From positions 1,488,001 to 1,552,000 of the forward strand of contig NZ_JACCFY010000001.1 in NCBI RefSeq assembly GCF_013410745.1: 64,000 bases of DNA, written 5' to 3'. Every line of letters begins with the position of its first letter. Within the stretch, counting starts at the first letter, position 1. Position numbers and translations under genes: made by a program. The DNA comes from Nesterenkonia xinjiangensis. GTDB taxonomy: Bacteria; Actinomycetota; Actinomycetes; Actinomycetales; Micrococcaceae. The notes below the pieces were generated by a model. It saw nothing but the letters and a program-made list of their open reading frames with translations, had not been told where the DNA came from and searched no databases. Positions 8,454 to 16,623 of this stretch are shown one piece after another.

Positions 8454-9911
8454 TCAGAACGGGTATCGGGCGATCTCCGGGCGCAGGGTCAGCCACTGGA
8501 GCTCTGTGAAGGACTCGATGTTCGCGGCCGCGCCTCCCACCCGGCTCCCGTTGCCCGAGTCGCCGACGCCGCCGAAGGGGGCATAGGCCTCATCGGAGAC
8601 AGTCTGCTCGTTGATGTGGATCTTCCCGGAGGCGAGCTGGTCGGCGATCCGCATGGCCGCGCCGACGTCGCCCAGGATGGAGGCGGAGAGCCCGTAGGCG
8701 CTGCCGTTGGCCAGGGAGATGGCCTCCTCCTCGGTGCGGAACCGCATCACCGGGGCCACGGGCCCGAAGATCTCCTGCGCCCAGGCGGGGCTCTCCTCGG
8801 TCAGGTCGGTGAGCACTGTGGGACGGTAGAACGGTCCGTCATGGGTGCCGCCCGCCACCACGCGGCCGCCGCCGAGCACCGTCTCCTGGACGATGGAGTC
8901 CACCCGCTTGAGCTGGTTCTCATCGATGATCGGTCCCAGGGCCACCTGCTCCCGGGCCGGGTCGCCCACCGGCAGTCCGTCGGCCTTCGCGGCGAGCCGC
9001 TCCAGGTAGTCATCGTGGATGTCCTCATGGACCAGGTGCCGCCCAGTGGTCATGCAGATCTGCCCCTGGTGCATGAAGGAGCCGAAGGCCGCCGCGGAGA
9101 CCGCCCTGTCCAAGTCCGCCTCGGGCAGCACGATCATCGCGTTGTTGCCGCCCAGCTCCAGATGCGGCCGCTTCAGCAGCCGGGCGCAGGTCTCCCCGAT
9201 GCTGCGGCCGGCCTCCGTGGAACCGGTGAAGGCCACCACGCGCACCTCCGAGGCCTCGACGACGGCGGCTCCGGTCTCGCGGCCGCCGGGCAGCAGGTGC
9301 AGCAGTCCCTCGGGCAGTCCGGCCTCCTCGAAGATACGGGCCAGCACCACACCCCCGGAGACGGAGGTGCGCGGGTCGGGCTTGAGCAGCACGGCGTTGC
9401 CCAGCGCCAACGCCGGCGCCACGGACCGGATGGAGAGGATCAGCGGGAAGTTGAACGGCGCGATCACGGAGACCACCCCGGCGGGCCGGCGTCGGGCTTG
9501 GGACCAGCGGTCCTCGTCGGTGGCCAGCACCTCACCGTGCGGGTGGGTGGGCAGGGCGGCCGCCTCGTGGCACTCGTCGGCGGCGATCTTGGCCTCCAGC
9601 CCGCCCTTCGGCGGGATGGCGCCGGTCTCTGAGACGATCCAGGAGCGGATCTCCTCGGCGTGCTCCTCGAAGAGCCGTCCGGCCCGGCGCAGCACGGCGG
9701 CCCGCTCCCGAGGGGGTCGGGCGGCCCAGTCCTTCTGCGCCGCGGCGGCCGCGCGGGAGGCGGCGAGCACATCCTCCCGGGAGGCCGCCCCTACGGTGCC
9801 CAACGTCTCTCCGGTGGCAGGCTCCCGGACGGTGATCGTGCCGTCAGAGCCCTCCGTCCAGCGCGTGGAGTGGATCTTGCCCGTCCAGGTGGTGGAGTCC
9901 AGCAGCGTCAT
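8454..9911 (-). CDS. Aromatic aldehyde dehydrogenase (benzaldehyde dehydrogenase-like)
   Basis: NAD(P)-dependent aldehyde dehydrogenase of 485 residues, cytoplasmic. The catalytic elements are visible: the glutamate in HLELGGNNA, the nucleophilic Cys in HQGQICMTTG, the Asn in PFNFPLI and the C-terminal EIFGPVAPV motif. The spacing and the GGLEAKIAADE region fit benzaldehyde/vanillin dehydrogenases. The gene is followed 55 bases upstream in the same direction by pobA, so it probably oxidises 4-hydroxybenzaldehyde or a related aldehyde to feed 4-hydroxybenzoate into the pathway. The ATG at 9911 has an AGAGG site; the open frame extends further upstream but overlaps pobA with poor coding character. 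Confidence 0.85.
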   Translation of the reverse strand: MTLLDSTTWTGKIHSTRWTEGSDGTITVREPATGETLGTVGAASREDVLAASRAAAAAQKDWAARPPRERAAVLRRAGRLFEEHAEEIRSWIVSETGAIPPKGGLEAKIAADECHEAAALPTHPHGEVLATDEDRWSQARRRPAGVVSVIAPFNFPLILSIRSVAPALALGNAVLLKPDPRTSVSGGVVLARIFEEAGLPEGLLHLLPGGRETGAAVVEASEVRVVAFTGSTEAGRSIGETCARLLKRPHLELGGNNAMIVLPEADLDRAVSAAAFGSFMHQGQICMTTGRHLVHEDIHDDYLERLAAKADGLPVGDPAREQVALGPIIDENQLKRVDSIVQETVLGGGRVVAGGTHDGPFYRPTVLTDLTEESPAWAQEIFGPVAPVMRFRTEEEAISLANGSAYGLSASILGDVGAAMRIADQLASGKIHINEQTVSDEAYAPFGGVGDSGNGSRVGGAAANIESFTELQWLTLRPEIARYPF

Positions 9912-9966
9912 CGGTGCCTCTTTCGTGGTGGTCTGTCCGGTGGTGGGTTCTCTGGTGGTCAGGTGG

Positions 9967-11208
9967 TCAGACCTCGGCCCAGCCGGTGTACGAGTCGGCG
10001 AAGTAGGACTGCCCGTGGACTGATCCGGTGATGGCCTGGAACTCTCCGCGGCGTCGCTGGTGGGCGAAGGCGTCTTCACCGGGCCGGCGGTGCAGCAGGT
10101 TGGTGGCCCACCAGGAGAAGTTCTGGGCCTTCCACACCCGGTCCAGCGCCGTGGCAGAGTAGCGCCGCAACGGCGCGGTGAGGTCGGCAGGGCCACCTCC
10201 TGCCGAGCCGTCGCCACGGGCAGGCCCGCTCCGCAGGCCGGTGAGGAACTCCTCGATGCGCGGCACCAGGGCCCGCACGTCGGAGAAGGCGAGGTTGAGC
10301 CCCTTGGCACCGGTGGGCGGCACGGTGTGCCCGGCGTCGCCGGCCAAGACGAGCCGCCCGTAGGTCAGCGGGTCGCACACATAGGAGCGGAAGGGCAGCA
10401 CCGTCTTGTCGATGATCCGTCCGCGTTTCAGCGCCACCACGTCCTCGCCACCAAGGACCTGCTGGATGTGCTCGAAGATGGCGTCGTCGCTCCAGTCCTC
10501 GGGGTCGGTGTCGGGGTCGCACTGGAAGTACATGCGGGTGATGTCCTCATTGCGCTGGGAGATCAGCGCGAAGCCGACTTCGGAGTTCGCATAGATCAGC
10601 TCTGGGGCGGTGGGCGGTGCCTCACAGAGGATCCCGAACCAGGCGAACGGATAGCTGGTGAAGTAGTCGGTGCGGACGTCGTCGGGGATGAGCTTCCGGC
10701 TCATGGACCGGGATCCGTCGGCGCCGACGATCAGCTCCGCCTCGATCCGCCGCGGCTCGCCGGCGGCATCCGCGAAGGTGATCGCCGGGGTGTCGCCCTC
10801 GAGCCCCTCGACGGCGACGCCGTCCACCTCCCAGTGGATCTCGCCGCCCTCGGCCTGCCAGGCGGTCGCCAGATCATGGAAGACCTCATTCTGCGGGTAG
10901 AGCCACACCGAACGGCCCACCAGGGCCTGGAAGTCGATGCGGTGCTGGACCCCGTCGAAGCTGAGCACCGTGCCCTCGTGCTCGTGACCCTCGGTCAGCA
11001 CCCGGGAGCCGATCTCGGCGTCGACGAGCATGTCCACCGTGGGGGCCTCGAGGATGCCGGCCCGCTGAGTGGCACGGATGGTCTCCTGGCTGCGGCGTTC
11101 GACGACGGCGGCGCTGATCCCGCGGCGCTTGAGCAGCAGCGCCGTCATCAGGCCGGCTGGCCCGCCGCCCACGATGCCGACGTCGACTCGGCTGGTGTGC
11201 TCGGTCAT
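9967..11208 (-). CDS. pobA: 4-hydroxybenzoate 3-monooxygenase
   Basis: FAD-dependent NADPH hydroxylase of 413 residues that converts 4-hydroxybenzoate to protocatechuate. Motifs in order: GGGPAGLM near the N-terminus (FAD ADP-binding), VGADGSRS in the middle (the DG motif that binds FAD and NADPH), and AGDAGHTVPPTGAKGLNLAFSD near 300 (the flavin GD motif, almost identical to known PobA). The ATG at 11208 is chosen for its GGAGGAG site and because the protein then begins like PobA; an ATG 54 bases earlier is less likely. It is divergent from an IclR-type regulator, with a CATTGAATG site between them. Confidence 0.93.
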   Translation of the reverse strand: MTEHTSRVDVGIVGGGPAGLMTALLLKRRGISAAVVERRSQETIRATQRAGILEAPTVDMLVDAEIGSRVLTEGHEHEGTVLSFDGVQHRIDFQALVGRSVWLYPQNEVFHDLATAWQAEGGEIHWEVDGVAVEGLEGDTPAITFADAAGEPRRIEAELIVGADGSRSMSRKLIPDDVRTDYFTSYPFAWFGILCEAPPTAPELIYANSEVGFALISQRNEDITRMYFQCDPDTDPEDWSDDAIFEHIQQVLGGEDVVALKRGRIIDKTVLPFRSYVCDPLTYGRLVLAGDAGHTVPPTGAKGLNLAFSDVRALVPRIEEFLTGLRSGPARGDGSAGGGPADLTAPLRRYSATALDRVWKAQNFSWWATNLLHRRPGEDAFAHQRRRGEFQAITGSVHGQSYFADSYTGWAEV

Positions 11209-11283
11209 CTGATCTCCTCCGGCGGCGTGACGGTCCTCCTGCACAAGTGTGTCGCCGGTCATGCGCCGACTCCATGATCATGT

Positions 11284-11292
11284 CATTGAATG
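11284..11292. promoter_or_regulatory. CATTGAATG repeat in the pobA/IclR divergent promoter
   Basis: The nonamer CATTGAATG (inverted repeat CATT-G-AATG) lies between pobA and the divergent IclR-type gene. The same nonamer recurs at 12068-12076, near the 3' end of the regulator gene and 107 bases upstream of the pcaH start. Two identical copies in front of the two pathway transcripts suggest an operator for the IclR-type protein between them. Binding is inferred, not shown. Confidence 0.4.
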
Positions 11293-11325
11293 GGAATCAC
11301 CGGGGGTACGAGCTACGCTCACTCC

Positions 11326-12117
11326 ATGGCCAACTCACCCAGCGGCGACGCCGTCCTGGACCGCGTGATGCGGCTGTTCGCCGCCCTGGAGGAGCAGCCG
11401 TCCCAGACCCCCGGCGACCTCGTTGCCGCCGCACGCCTGCCCCGGACCACCGGATACCGGCTCATCCGGGAGCTGCGCACACGCGGTCTGCTGGCGCTGA
11501 CCGACGGCGGGGAGATCGTCGTCGGACGCCGGGTGTGGGAGATCGCCCAGCACGCCCCCATCCACCGGGAGCTGCGCACCGCGGCGCTGCCGTACATGCA
11601 GGACGTCAACGCGGTGGTCCGGCAGACCACCCAGCTCTCGGTCCTCGCCGACGACGGTGCACTGATCGTGGAGCGGCTCTCTCGACACGGTGCTGTGGCC
11701 AACCCGGCGGAGGTGGCGACCACCATGCCGGCGCATCTGACCTCCATGGGACACGTGCTGCTGGCCTTCGCACCTCAGCGCACCGCCGAGCGCTGGTGGG
11801 CCGAGCACGGGGACCGTGCGGAGGCGGCCCGGCCGGAACTGCGCCGGGAGCTCGCCGAGGCCCGCCGGCGGGGTCATGGCCTGCTCGTGGGCGTCATCAA
11901 CACCGAGACCGCAGGGCTCTCCGTGCCGGTGCTGGATCCTCGCGGACGCGCACTGGCCGCGCTGACCGTCGTCGTACCACGGGACTCGCCCGAGATCCCG
12001 CAGTTCCTCATGGCGCTGCAGACTGCCGCCCGCGGCATCAGCCGGGCCATGCCCCAACCGACTGTGCCATTGAATGAGACACCCGTGGTGCGGTCCCCGC
12101 AGAGCCCCGCAGACTGA
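11326..12117 (+). CDS. IclR-family transcriptional regulator (PobR/PcaR-like)
   Basis: DNA-binding regulator of 263 residues. The N-terminal winged helix-turn-helix spans about 8-70 (LDRVMRLFAALEE...LPRTTGYRLIRELRTRGLL), and the IclR effector domain spans about 85-250, with GHVLLAFAP and the C-terminal AGLSVPVLDPRGRALAALTVV motif. It sits between pobA (divergent) and pcaH (65 bases downstream, same direction). It is therefore the natural controller of hydroxybenzoate/protocatechuate genes. The ATG at 11326 lacks a clear ribosome site; an ATG at 11290 is inside the putative operator and less likely. Confidence 0.85.
   Translation: MANSPSGDAVLDRVMRLFAALEEQPSQTPGDLVAAARLPRTTGYRLIRELRTRGLLALTDGGEIVVGRRVWEIAQHAPIHRELRTAALPYMQDVNAVVRQTTQLSVLADDGALIVERLSRHGAVANPAEVATTMPAHLTSMGHVLLAFAPQRTAERWWAEHGDRAEAARPELRRELAEARRRGHGLLVGVINTETAGLSVPVLDPRGRALAALTVVVPRDSPEIPQFLMALQTAARGISRAMPQPTVPLNETPVVRSPQSPAD
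12068..12076. promoter_or_regulatory. Second CATTGAATG copy, upstream of pcaH
   Basis: Exact copy of the nonamer at 11284-11292, located within the last codons of the IclR-type gene and 107 bases before the pcaH start. Its placement suggests an operator for the pcaHGBDC transcript. It is short enough that chance cannot be excluded. Confidence 0.35.
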
Positions 12118-12182
12118 GGACGCACCCGTCCCCACCGGCATCCAGAGGGAGCGTCCGGTCTCACCTGCGAAGGAGCGGATCC

Positions 12183-12974
12183 ATGGCGGAGAAGCCCACC
12201 GATCCGGATGCGGCGGCGGCCTCCCAGGAGGAGATCGACGCCGAGATCGCCCAGGTCCACCGCGACTACGAGTCGCGCAAGGCCACCGACGGGGAGGAGA
12301 CCAGCGCCCGGCTGAACTTTCCGCCCTACCGCAGCTCGCTGCTGCGCCACCCCACCAAATCCCTGCACCACGCCGACCCCGAGGAGATCGAGCTCCACAG
12401 CCCGGCCTTCGGTCACCAGGACGTCTCCCCGCTGGAAGCGGACCTGACCATCCAGCACCACGGTGAGCCCATCGGCGAGCGCATCGTCGTCACCGGACGG
12501 GTGCTCGACGGCGACGGTCGCCCGGTGGCGAACCAGCTGATCGAGATGTGGCAGGCCAATGCGGCCGGCCGCTATATGCACAAGAGGGACCAGCACCCCG
12601 CCCCGCTGGACCCCAACTTCACAGGAGTCGGACGTGCGCTGACCGGCCCGAACGGCGAGTACACGTTCACCACCATCAAGCCCGCGCCCTACCCGTGGAA
12701 GAACCACCACAACGCCTGGCGCTCGGCGCATCTGCACTTCTCGATGTTCGGCACCGACTTCACCCAGCGGATCGTCACGCAGATGTACTTCCCCGGGGAC
12801 CCGATCTTCGACCTGGACCCCATCTACCAGTCCATCACCGACCCCAAGGCGCGCGACCGTCTGGTGGCCGAGTACGACCACTCGGTGTCTCAGCACGAGT
12901 GGAACACCGGCTACCGCTGGGACATCGTCCTCTCCGGCAGCAACCGCACCTGGTCCGAGCAGGAGGAGCACTGA
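12183..12974 (+). CDS. pcaH: Protocatechuate 3,4-dioxygenase beta subunit
   Basis: Iron-binding subunit (263 residues) of the intradiol dioxygenase that opens protocatechuate to 3-carboxy-cis,cis-muconate. The four Fe(III) ligands are visible: Y131 (AAGRYMHKRDQ), Y170 (APYPWKN), and H183 and H185 (RSAHLHFSMFG). An N-terminal helical extension of about 45 residues precedes the core, usual for beta subunits. An AAGGAG site precedes the ATG. The alpha subunit follows two bases after the stop, so the two subunits are co-translated. Confidence 0.95.
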   Translation: MAEKPTDPDAAAASQEEIDAEIAQVHRDYESRKATDGEETSARLNFPPYRSSLLRHPTKSLHHADPEEIELHSPAFGHQDVSPLEADLTIQHHGEPIGERIVVTGRVLDGDGRPVANQLIEMWQANAAGRYMHKRDQHPAPLDPNFTGVGRALTGPNGEYTFTTIKPAPYPWKNHHNAWRSAHLHFSMFGTDFTQRIVTQMYFPGDPIFDLDPIYQSITDPKARDRLVAEYDHSVSQHEWNTGYRWDIVLSGSNRTWSEQEEH

Positions 12975-12976
12975 CC

Positions 12977-13573
12977 ATGGCCCGCACCCCCGGCGACCTC
13001 ACCCCCATCCCCGCCCAGACGGTGGGCCCCTTCTTCGGCTTCGCGCTGCCCTACGAGGGCGGGCCGGACTTGGTGGACCGCTCCCACCGGCAGGCGGTAC
13101 GGCTGCACGGCACCGTCTACGACGGCGACGGCATCCCCGTCCCGGACGCGCTGATCGAGATCTGGCAGCCCGACGGCGAGGGACGTATCCCCGCTGAACC
13201 GGGCTCCCTGCACCGTGACGGCCACACCTTCACCGGGTGGGGCCGGGCCGCCGTGGACGCAGTGGGTCACTACAGCTTCACCACCGTGGAGCCGGGCGCG
13301 ACGTCGGCCGGTGCGGCACCGTTCGTCCTGGTCACGGTCTTCGCCCGCGGACTGATGGACCGACTCTTCACCCGCACGTACCTGCCGGAGCACACCGACG
13401 CCCTGGCCGCCGACCCCCTGCTGGCCTCCGTGCCGGAGAACCGACGCCACACCCTGATCGCCGCCCGCGACGACGACGGCGGCCTGCGCTTCGACATCCG
13501 GTTCCAGGGCCAGGACGAGACGGTCTTCCTGAGCTACCCGAACACCCCGCAGGTCACCGGCCCGGTGGACTGA
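12977..13573 (+). CDS. pcaG: Protocatechuate 3,4-dioxygenase alpha subunit
   Basis: Non-catalytic partner (198 residues) of PcaH in the alpha-beta dioxygenase. The N-terminus TPIPAQTVGPFFGFALPY and the segment PDALIEIWQPDGEGR are characteristic of PcaG, as is GHYSFTTVEPG. It lacks the two-Tyr two-His iron set of the beta subunit, as expected. The ATG at 12977 lies just after the pcaH stop; GGAGGAG within the end of pcaH serves as ribosome site. Confidence 0.95.
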   Translation: MARTPGDLTPIPAQTVGPFFGFALPYEGGPDLVDRSHRQAVRLHGTVYDGDGIPVPDALIEIWQPDGEGRIPAEPGSLHRDGHTFTGWGRAAVDAVGHYSFTTVEPGATSAGAAPFVLVTVFARGLMDRLFTRTYLPEHTDALAADPLLASVPENRRHTLIAARDDDGGLRFDIRFQGQDETVFLSYPNTPQVTGPVD

Positions 13574-13594
13574 GCCGAGACGCAGACTGAGACG

Positions 13595-15019
13595 ATGGTG
13601 TCCATGACCTCCCCTCCCAAGCACCTTCCTGCGGCGCCGACCGGGCAGCACGGCCTGCTGAACCCAGCCTGGGCCGGGACCGCCGCGGCGTCGATGACCT
13701 CCGATGCCGCCGTCGTCGCCGCGCTGTTAGAGGTGGAAGCCGCCTGGGGCGAGGTGCTGGCCGAGGCGGAACTCGCTCCTGCGCAGAGCGCGGACGCACT
13801 GCGGGAGCTGAGCCGGGACGAGGCAGCACATCCGGACCCGGCCGTGCTGGCCGAGGCCGCCACCGGCGGCGGCAATCCGGTGATCCCGCTGCTGGCCGAG
13901 CTGCGCCGACTGCTGGCCGAGCGCGGGATCTCGGATGCCGCGCTGCATCGCGGGGCCACGAGCCAGGACGTGCTCGACACCGCCCTGATGCTGGTGGTGC
14001 GCCGGGTGATCGACCAGGTCGTGACGGATCTGCTGCGTACCGGGGAGGCGCTGAGCCGATTGGCGGACGCCCACCGGGAGACGCTCGCCGTCGCCCGGTC
14101 GCTGACCCAGCCCGCTATGCCCACCGTCTTCGGACTGCGCGCCGCCCAATGGCTGGAGGCGCTCACCGACGCCGCCGAGAGCCTGCACGCCGCCGCCGGC
14201 GCCGCACCCCTGCAGTGGGGCGGGGCCGTCGGGACCCAGGCCGCGCTCGTGGAGCTCGCCGGCTCTCCCGCCCGGGCCGAGGTGCTGACCGCCCGGCTGG
14301 CCGAGACCCTGGGCCTGGCGCTCCCGGCGATGCCCTGGCACACCCGACGTCGCCCGGTGCTGCAGGCGGCCACCGCCGCCGCCGAGGCCCTGGCCGCGCT
14401 GGGCACGCTGGCCTCCGACGTGCTCACCCTGCAGCGCCCAGAGATCGGAGAGCTGCGTGAGCCCACCGCCCCGGGGCGGGGAGGTTCCTCGGCGATGCCC
14501 CAGAAGCAGAATCCGGTGCTCTCGGTGCTGATCCGCTCCGCCGCGCTGGCCGGGCCCGGACACCTGGCCACACTCCACCAGGCCGCCGGCGCCGCAGTGG
14601 ACGAACGGCCCGACGGCGCCTGGCACGCCGAATGGCCAGCCCTGACCGAGCTGCTGCGCCTCACCGGGGGTGCCGCAGCCCGGGCCGCGGAGCTGTGCGA
14701 GGGCCTTCAGGTCTTCCCCGCGGCGATGCGTCAGAATCTGGACACCGCGGGCCCGGGAGTGCTCGGCGAACGCCTCCTGGCCCGACTGGGCGAAGCCCAC
14801 CCGGGCGGACCGGCTGGGCTGAAGGCGCTGCTGGCGGAGGCAGGACACGGCGATATCGACCTGACCGCCCGGCTGCGGCAGGAGCTCCCGGCCGAGACGA
14901 TCAGCGACGACGAGCTGACCGAGACGCTGGACCCCCACCGATACGTGGGCCGCTCGGCCCAGCTCATCGACGCCGCACAGGCCCGGTTCGGCGAGCTGCG
15001 GGCAGGGCTCGCCCCCTGA
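13595..15019 (+). CDS. pcaB: 3-carboxy-cis,cis-muconate cycloisomerase
   Basis: Fumarase/aspartase-superfamily enzyme of 474 residues. It lactonises 3-carboxymuconate to 4-carboxymuconolactone, the second ring-cleavage step. The superfamily signature GGSSAMPQKQNP is at about 300, and ATSQDVLDTA at about 120 is the conserved region that contacts substrate. Length and C-terminal region fit PcaB rather than fumarase or adenylosuccinate lyase. The start could be the ATG at 13595 or that at 13604; neither has a strong ribosome site. It is third in the pcaHGBDC operon. Confidence 0.92.
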   Translation: MVSMTSPPKHLPAAPTGQHGLLNPAWAGTAAASMTSDAAVVAALLEVEAAWGEVLAEAELAPAQSADALRELSRDEAAHPDPAVLAEAATGGGNPVIPLLAELRRLLAERGISDAALHRGATSQDVLDTALMLVVRRVIDQVVTDLLRTGEALSRLADAHRETLAVARSLTQPAMPTVFGLRAAQWLEALTDAAESLHAAAGAAPLQWGGAVGTQAALVELAGSPARAEVLTARLAETLGLALPAMPWHTRRRPVLQAATAAAEALAALGTLASDVLTLQRPEIGELREPTAPGRGGSSAMPQKQNPVLSVLIRSAALAGPGHLATLHQAAGAAVDERPDGAWHAEWPALTELLRLTGGAAARAAELCEGLQVFPAAMRQNLDTAGPGVLGERLLARLGEAHPGGPAGLKALLAEAGHGDIDLTARLRQELPAETISDDELTETLDPHRYVGRSAQLIDAAQARFGELRAGLAP

Positions 15020-15095
15020 CGCCACTGCCCCGATGCCTCGGCGTCGCACCACCCGCCACACACCACAGACCAACCGGCCACCACTGGGAGTTCCG

Positions 15096-15932
15096 ATGAC
15101 GCATCCGCGCAGCGCCCTCACCCTCACCCTCACCCTGCTCGCCGGCCGCACCGAGGACCTCTCCTCCGGCAGGCGCCCGCTGCTGCTGGTGGGACCCTCC
15201 CTGGGCACGAGTGTCTCGGCCCTCTGGGGCCCTGCCCTGCCGTGGTTGGACGAGCGGTTCGTCGTCATCGGCTGGGACCTGCCGGGCCACGGCGCGGGGC
15301 AGCCCTCCGCCGGACCTTTCACCTTGGAGGATCTGGCCGACGGCGTGGAGGAGGCCCTGGCGGGAGTGGTCGCTGAGCACGGGCTGCCGACGTCGACCCC
15401 GGTGCTGGCCGCCGGGGTGTCCATCGGCGGGGCCACCTCGCTGACGCTGGCCCAGCGGCCGGAGACCCGCATCGACCGGCTGGCCGCGATCTGCACGGCG
15501 GCCCGCATCGGCACCCCGCAGAGCTGGACCGAGCGGGCCGAGCTCGTGGCCCAGGCGGGCACCCCCACGATCGTAGAGGGCTCGGCCCAGCGATGGTTCG
15601 CCCCCGGGTTCATGGCCGAGCACCCCCGGGTGGCCACCAACCTGCTGCAGTCCCTGCAGCACGCCGACCGCCACAGTTACGCCCACGCCTGCCACGCCCT
15701 GGGCACCCATGACCTCACCGGCCGGCTGGGCCGGTTCGCCCGTCCTCTGCTGGTGGTCAACGGCGCCGAGGACACCGTGTGTCCGCCGGCGGATGCCGCG
15801 GCGATCGCCGACGGCGCGGCGGCAGGCTCCGTACCGGTGCGGGCGGTGACACTTCCCGGCGTCGCACACCTGGCCCCCGCCGAGGCCCCCGAGGCCACGG
15901 CCCGACTTCTGGAGGAGCTGCTCGATGGCTGA
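15096..15932 (+). CDS. pcaD: 3-oxoadipate enol-lactonase
   Basis: Alpha/beta-hydrolase of 278 residues that hydrolyses beta-ketoadipate enol-lactone. The nucleophile elbow is GVSIGG, the acid is in NGAEDTVCPP and the catalytic His is in PGVAHLAP. The ATG at 15096 has GGGAG upstream; the longer open frame from 15033 has an Arg/Thr-rich N-terminus without coding character. It overlaps pcaC by eight bases. In many actinobacteria the two activities are fused as PcaL; here they are separate but coupled. Confidence 0.88.
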   Translation: MTHPRSALTLTLTLLAGRTEDLSSGRRPLLLVGPSLGTSVSALWGPALPWLDERFVVIGWDLPGHGAGQPSAGPFTLEDLADGVEEALAGVVAEHGLPTSTPVLAAGVSIGGATSLTLAQRPETRIDRLAAICTAARIGTPQSWTERAELVAQAGTPTIVEGSAQRWFAPGFMAEHPRVATNLLQSLQHADRHSYAHACHALGTHDLTGRLGRFARPLLVVNGAEDTVCPPADAAAIADGAAAGSVPVRAVTLPGVAHLAPAEAPEATARLLEELLDG

Positions 15933-16338
15933 CCCCCGCCCCACTCCCGCTGAAGACCCTTATGCCGCCGGCATGGAGGTGCGCCGCGAGGTGCTCTCCG
16001 ATGCACATGTGGACCGCGCCGAGGCGAAGAAGGACGCCTTCACCGAAGACTTCCAGGAGCTGATCACCCGTTACGCCTGGGGCGGCATCTGGACCCGCCC
16101 GGGCCTGCCGCGCACCACACGCTCGGCCATCACGCTGACCGCCATGATCGCCGGCGGCTACTGGGAGGAGCTGGAGATGCACATCCGCGCCGCCCTGCGC
16201 AACGGCATGACCGCATCCGAGATCAAAGAGGTCTTCCTGCAGGCGGCGATCTACTGCTCCGTGCCTGCGGCCAACGTCGCCTTCGGCATCGGCCAGCGGG
16301 TCATCGCCGAGGAGCTCGGCGACACACCCCCGACCTGA
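15925..16338 (+). CDS. pcaC: 4-carboxymuconolactone decarboxylase
   Basis: Small helical enzyme of the CMD/AhpD fold (137 residues) that decarboxylates gamma-carboxymuconolactone to the enol-lactone used by PcaD. Typical motifs are seen: RREVLSDAHVDRA near 20-32, YAWGGIWTRPGLP around 50-62 and EVFLQAAIYCSVPAANVAF around 100-118. It overlaps pcaD by eight bases, the last gene of this transcript, and ends two bases before a long inverted repeat. Confidence 0.93.
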   Translation: MADPRPTPAEDPYAAGMEVRREVLSDAHVDRAEAKKDAFTEDFQELITRYAWGGIWTRPGLPRTTRSAITLTAMIAGGYWEELEMHIRAALRNGMTASEIKEVFLQAAIYCSVPAANVAFGIGQRVIAEELGDTPPT

Positions 16339-16339
16339 T

Positions 16340-16414
16340 GCATCGAAAGGTCGATTCGACTGGATCTTGAGGTCCCGAGACCCCTGGAATCCAGTCGAAT
16401 CGACCAGTCGATGC
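16340..16414. terminator. Long inverted repeat after pcaC (terminator-like)
   Basis: Arms at 16340-16365 and 16389-16414 pair over 26 positions with two mismatches around a 23-base centre that can itself fold (GGTC-CCGA-GACC). It sits where the plus-strand pcaHGBDC transcript ends and the minus-strand pcaFIJ transcript approaches. It shares the outer decamer CATCGACTGG (complement on the right arm) with the repeat at 5291-5362. Confidence 0.65.
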
Positions 16415-16448
16415 AAGCTGGGCCGCGGAGCCGATCCCTCGGGCCCAC

Positions 16449-16568
16449 GAAGAGCGCACCGTCGCAGCCCGGCTGGAGAGGTTTCCGCCGGAGAGCCACG
16501 ACCGGATCGTGGCCTACAAGACCTTCGCCTATGAGGAGCTCATCGCCCGGGGGAGGCCGAGATCGCCT
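16449..16568 (+). pseudogene. Remnant resembling the C-terminal part of a type I restriction methylase subunit
   Basis: One frame of this stretch reads TVAARLERFPPESHDRIVAY and then KTFAYEELIARG before losing sense. The segment AYKTFAYEELIAR resembles the FSYDELIARDK segment found near the end of HsdM-type N6-adenine methylases. There is no start, no upstream coding part, and a shift by one base at about 16551 would give a quick stop (EAEIA). I read it as a decayed gene fragment between the two pca transcripts; the family assignment is from memory and uncertain. Confidence 0.3.
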
Positions 16569-16623
16569 GAGCACGGCGCGGCCTGGAACTTATCGACTCC
16601 CTTCCGGCCGAGGAGAGGAGACC

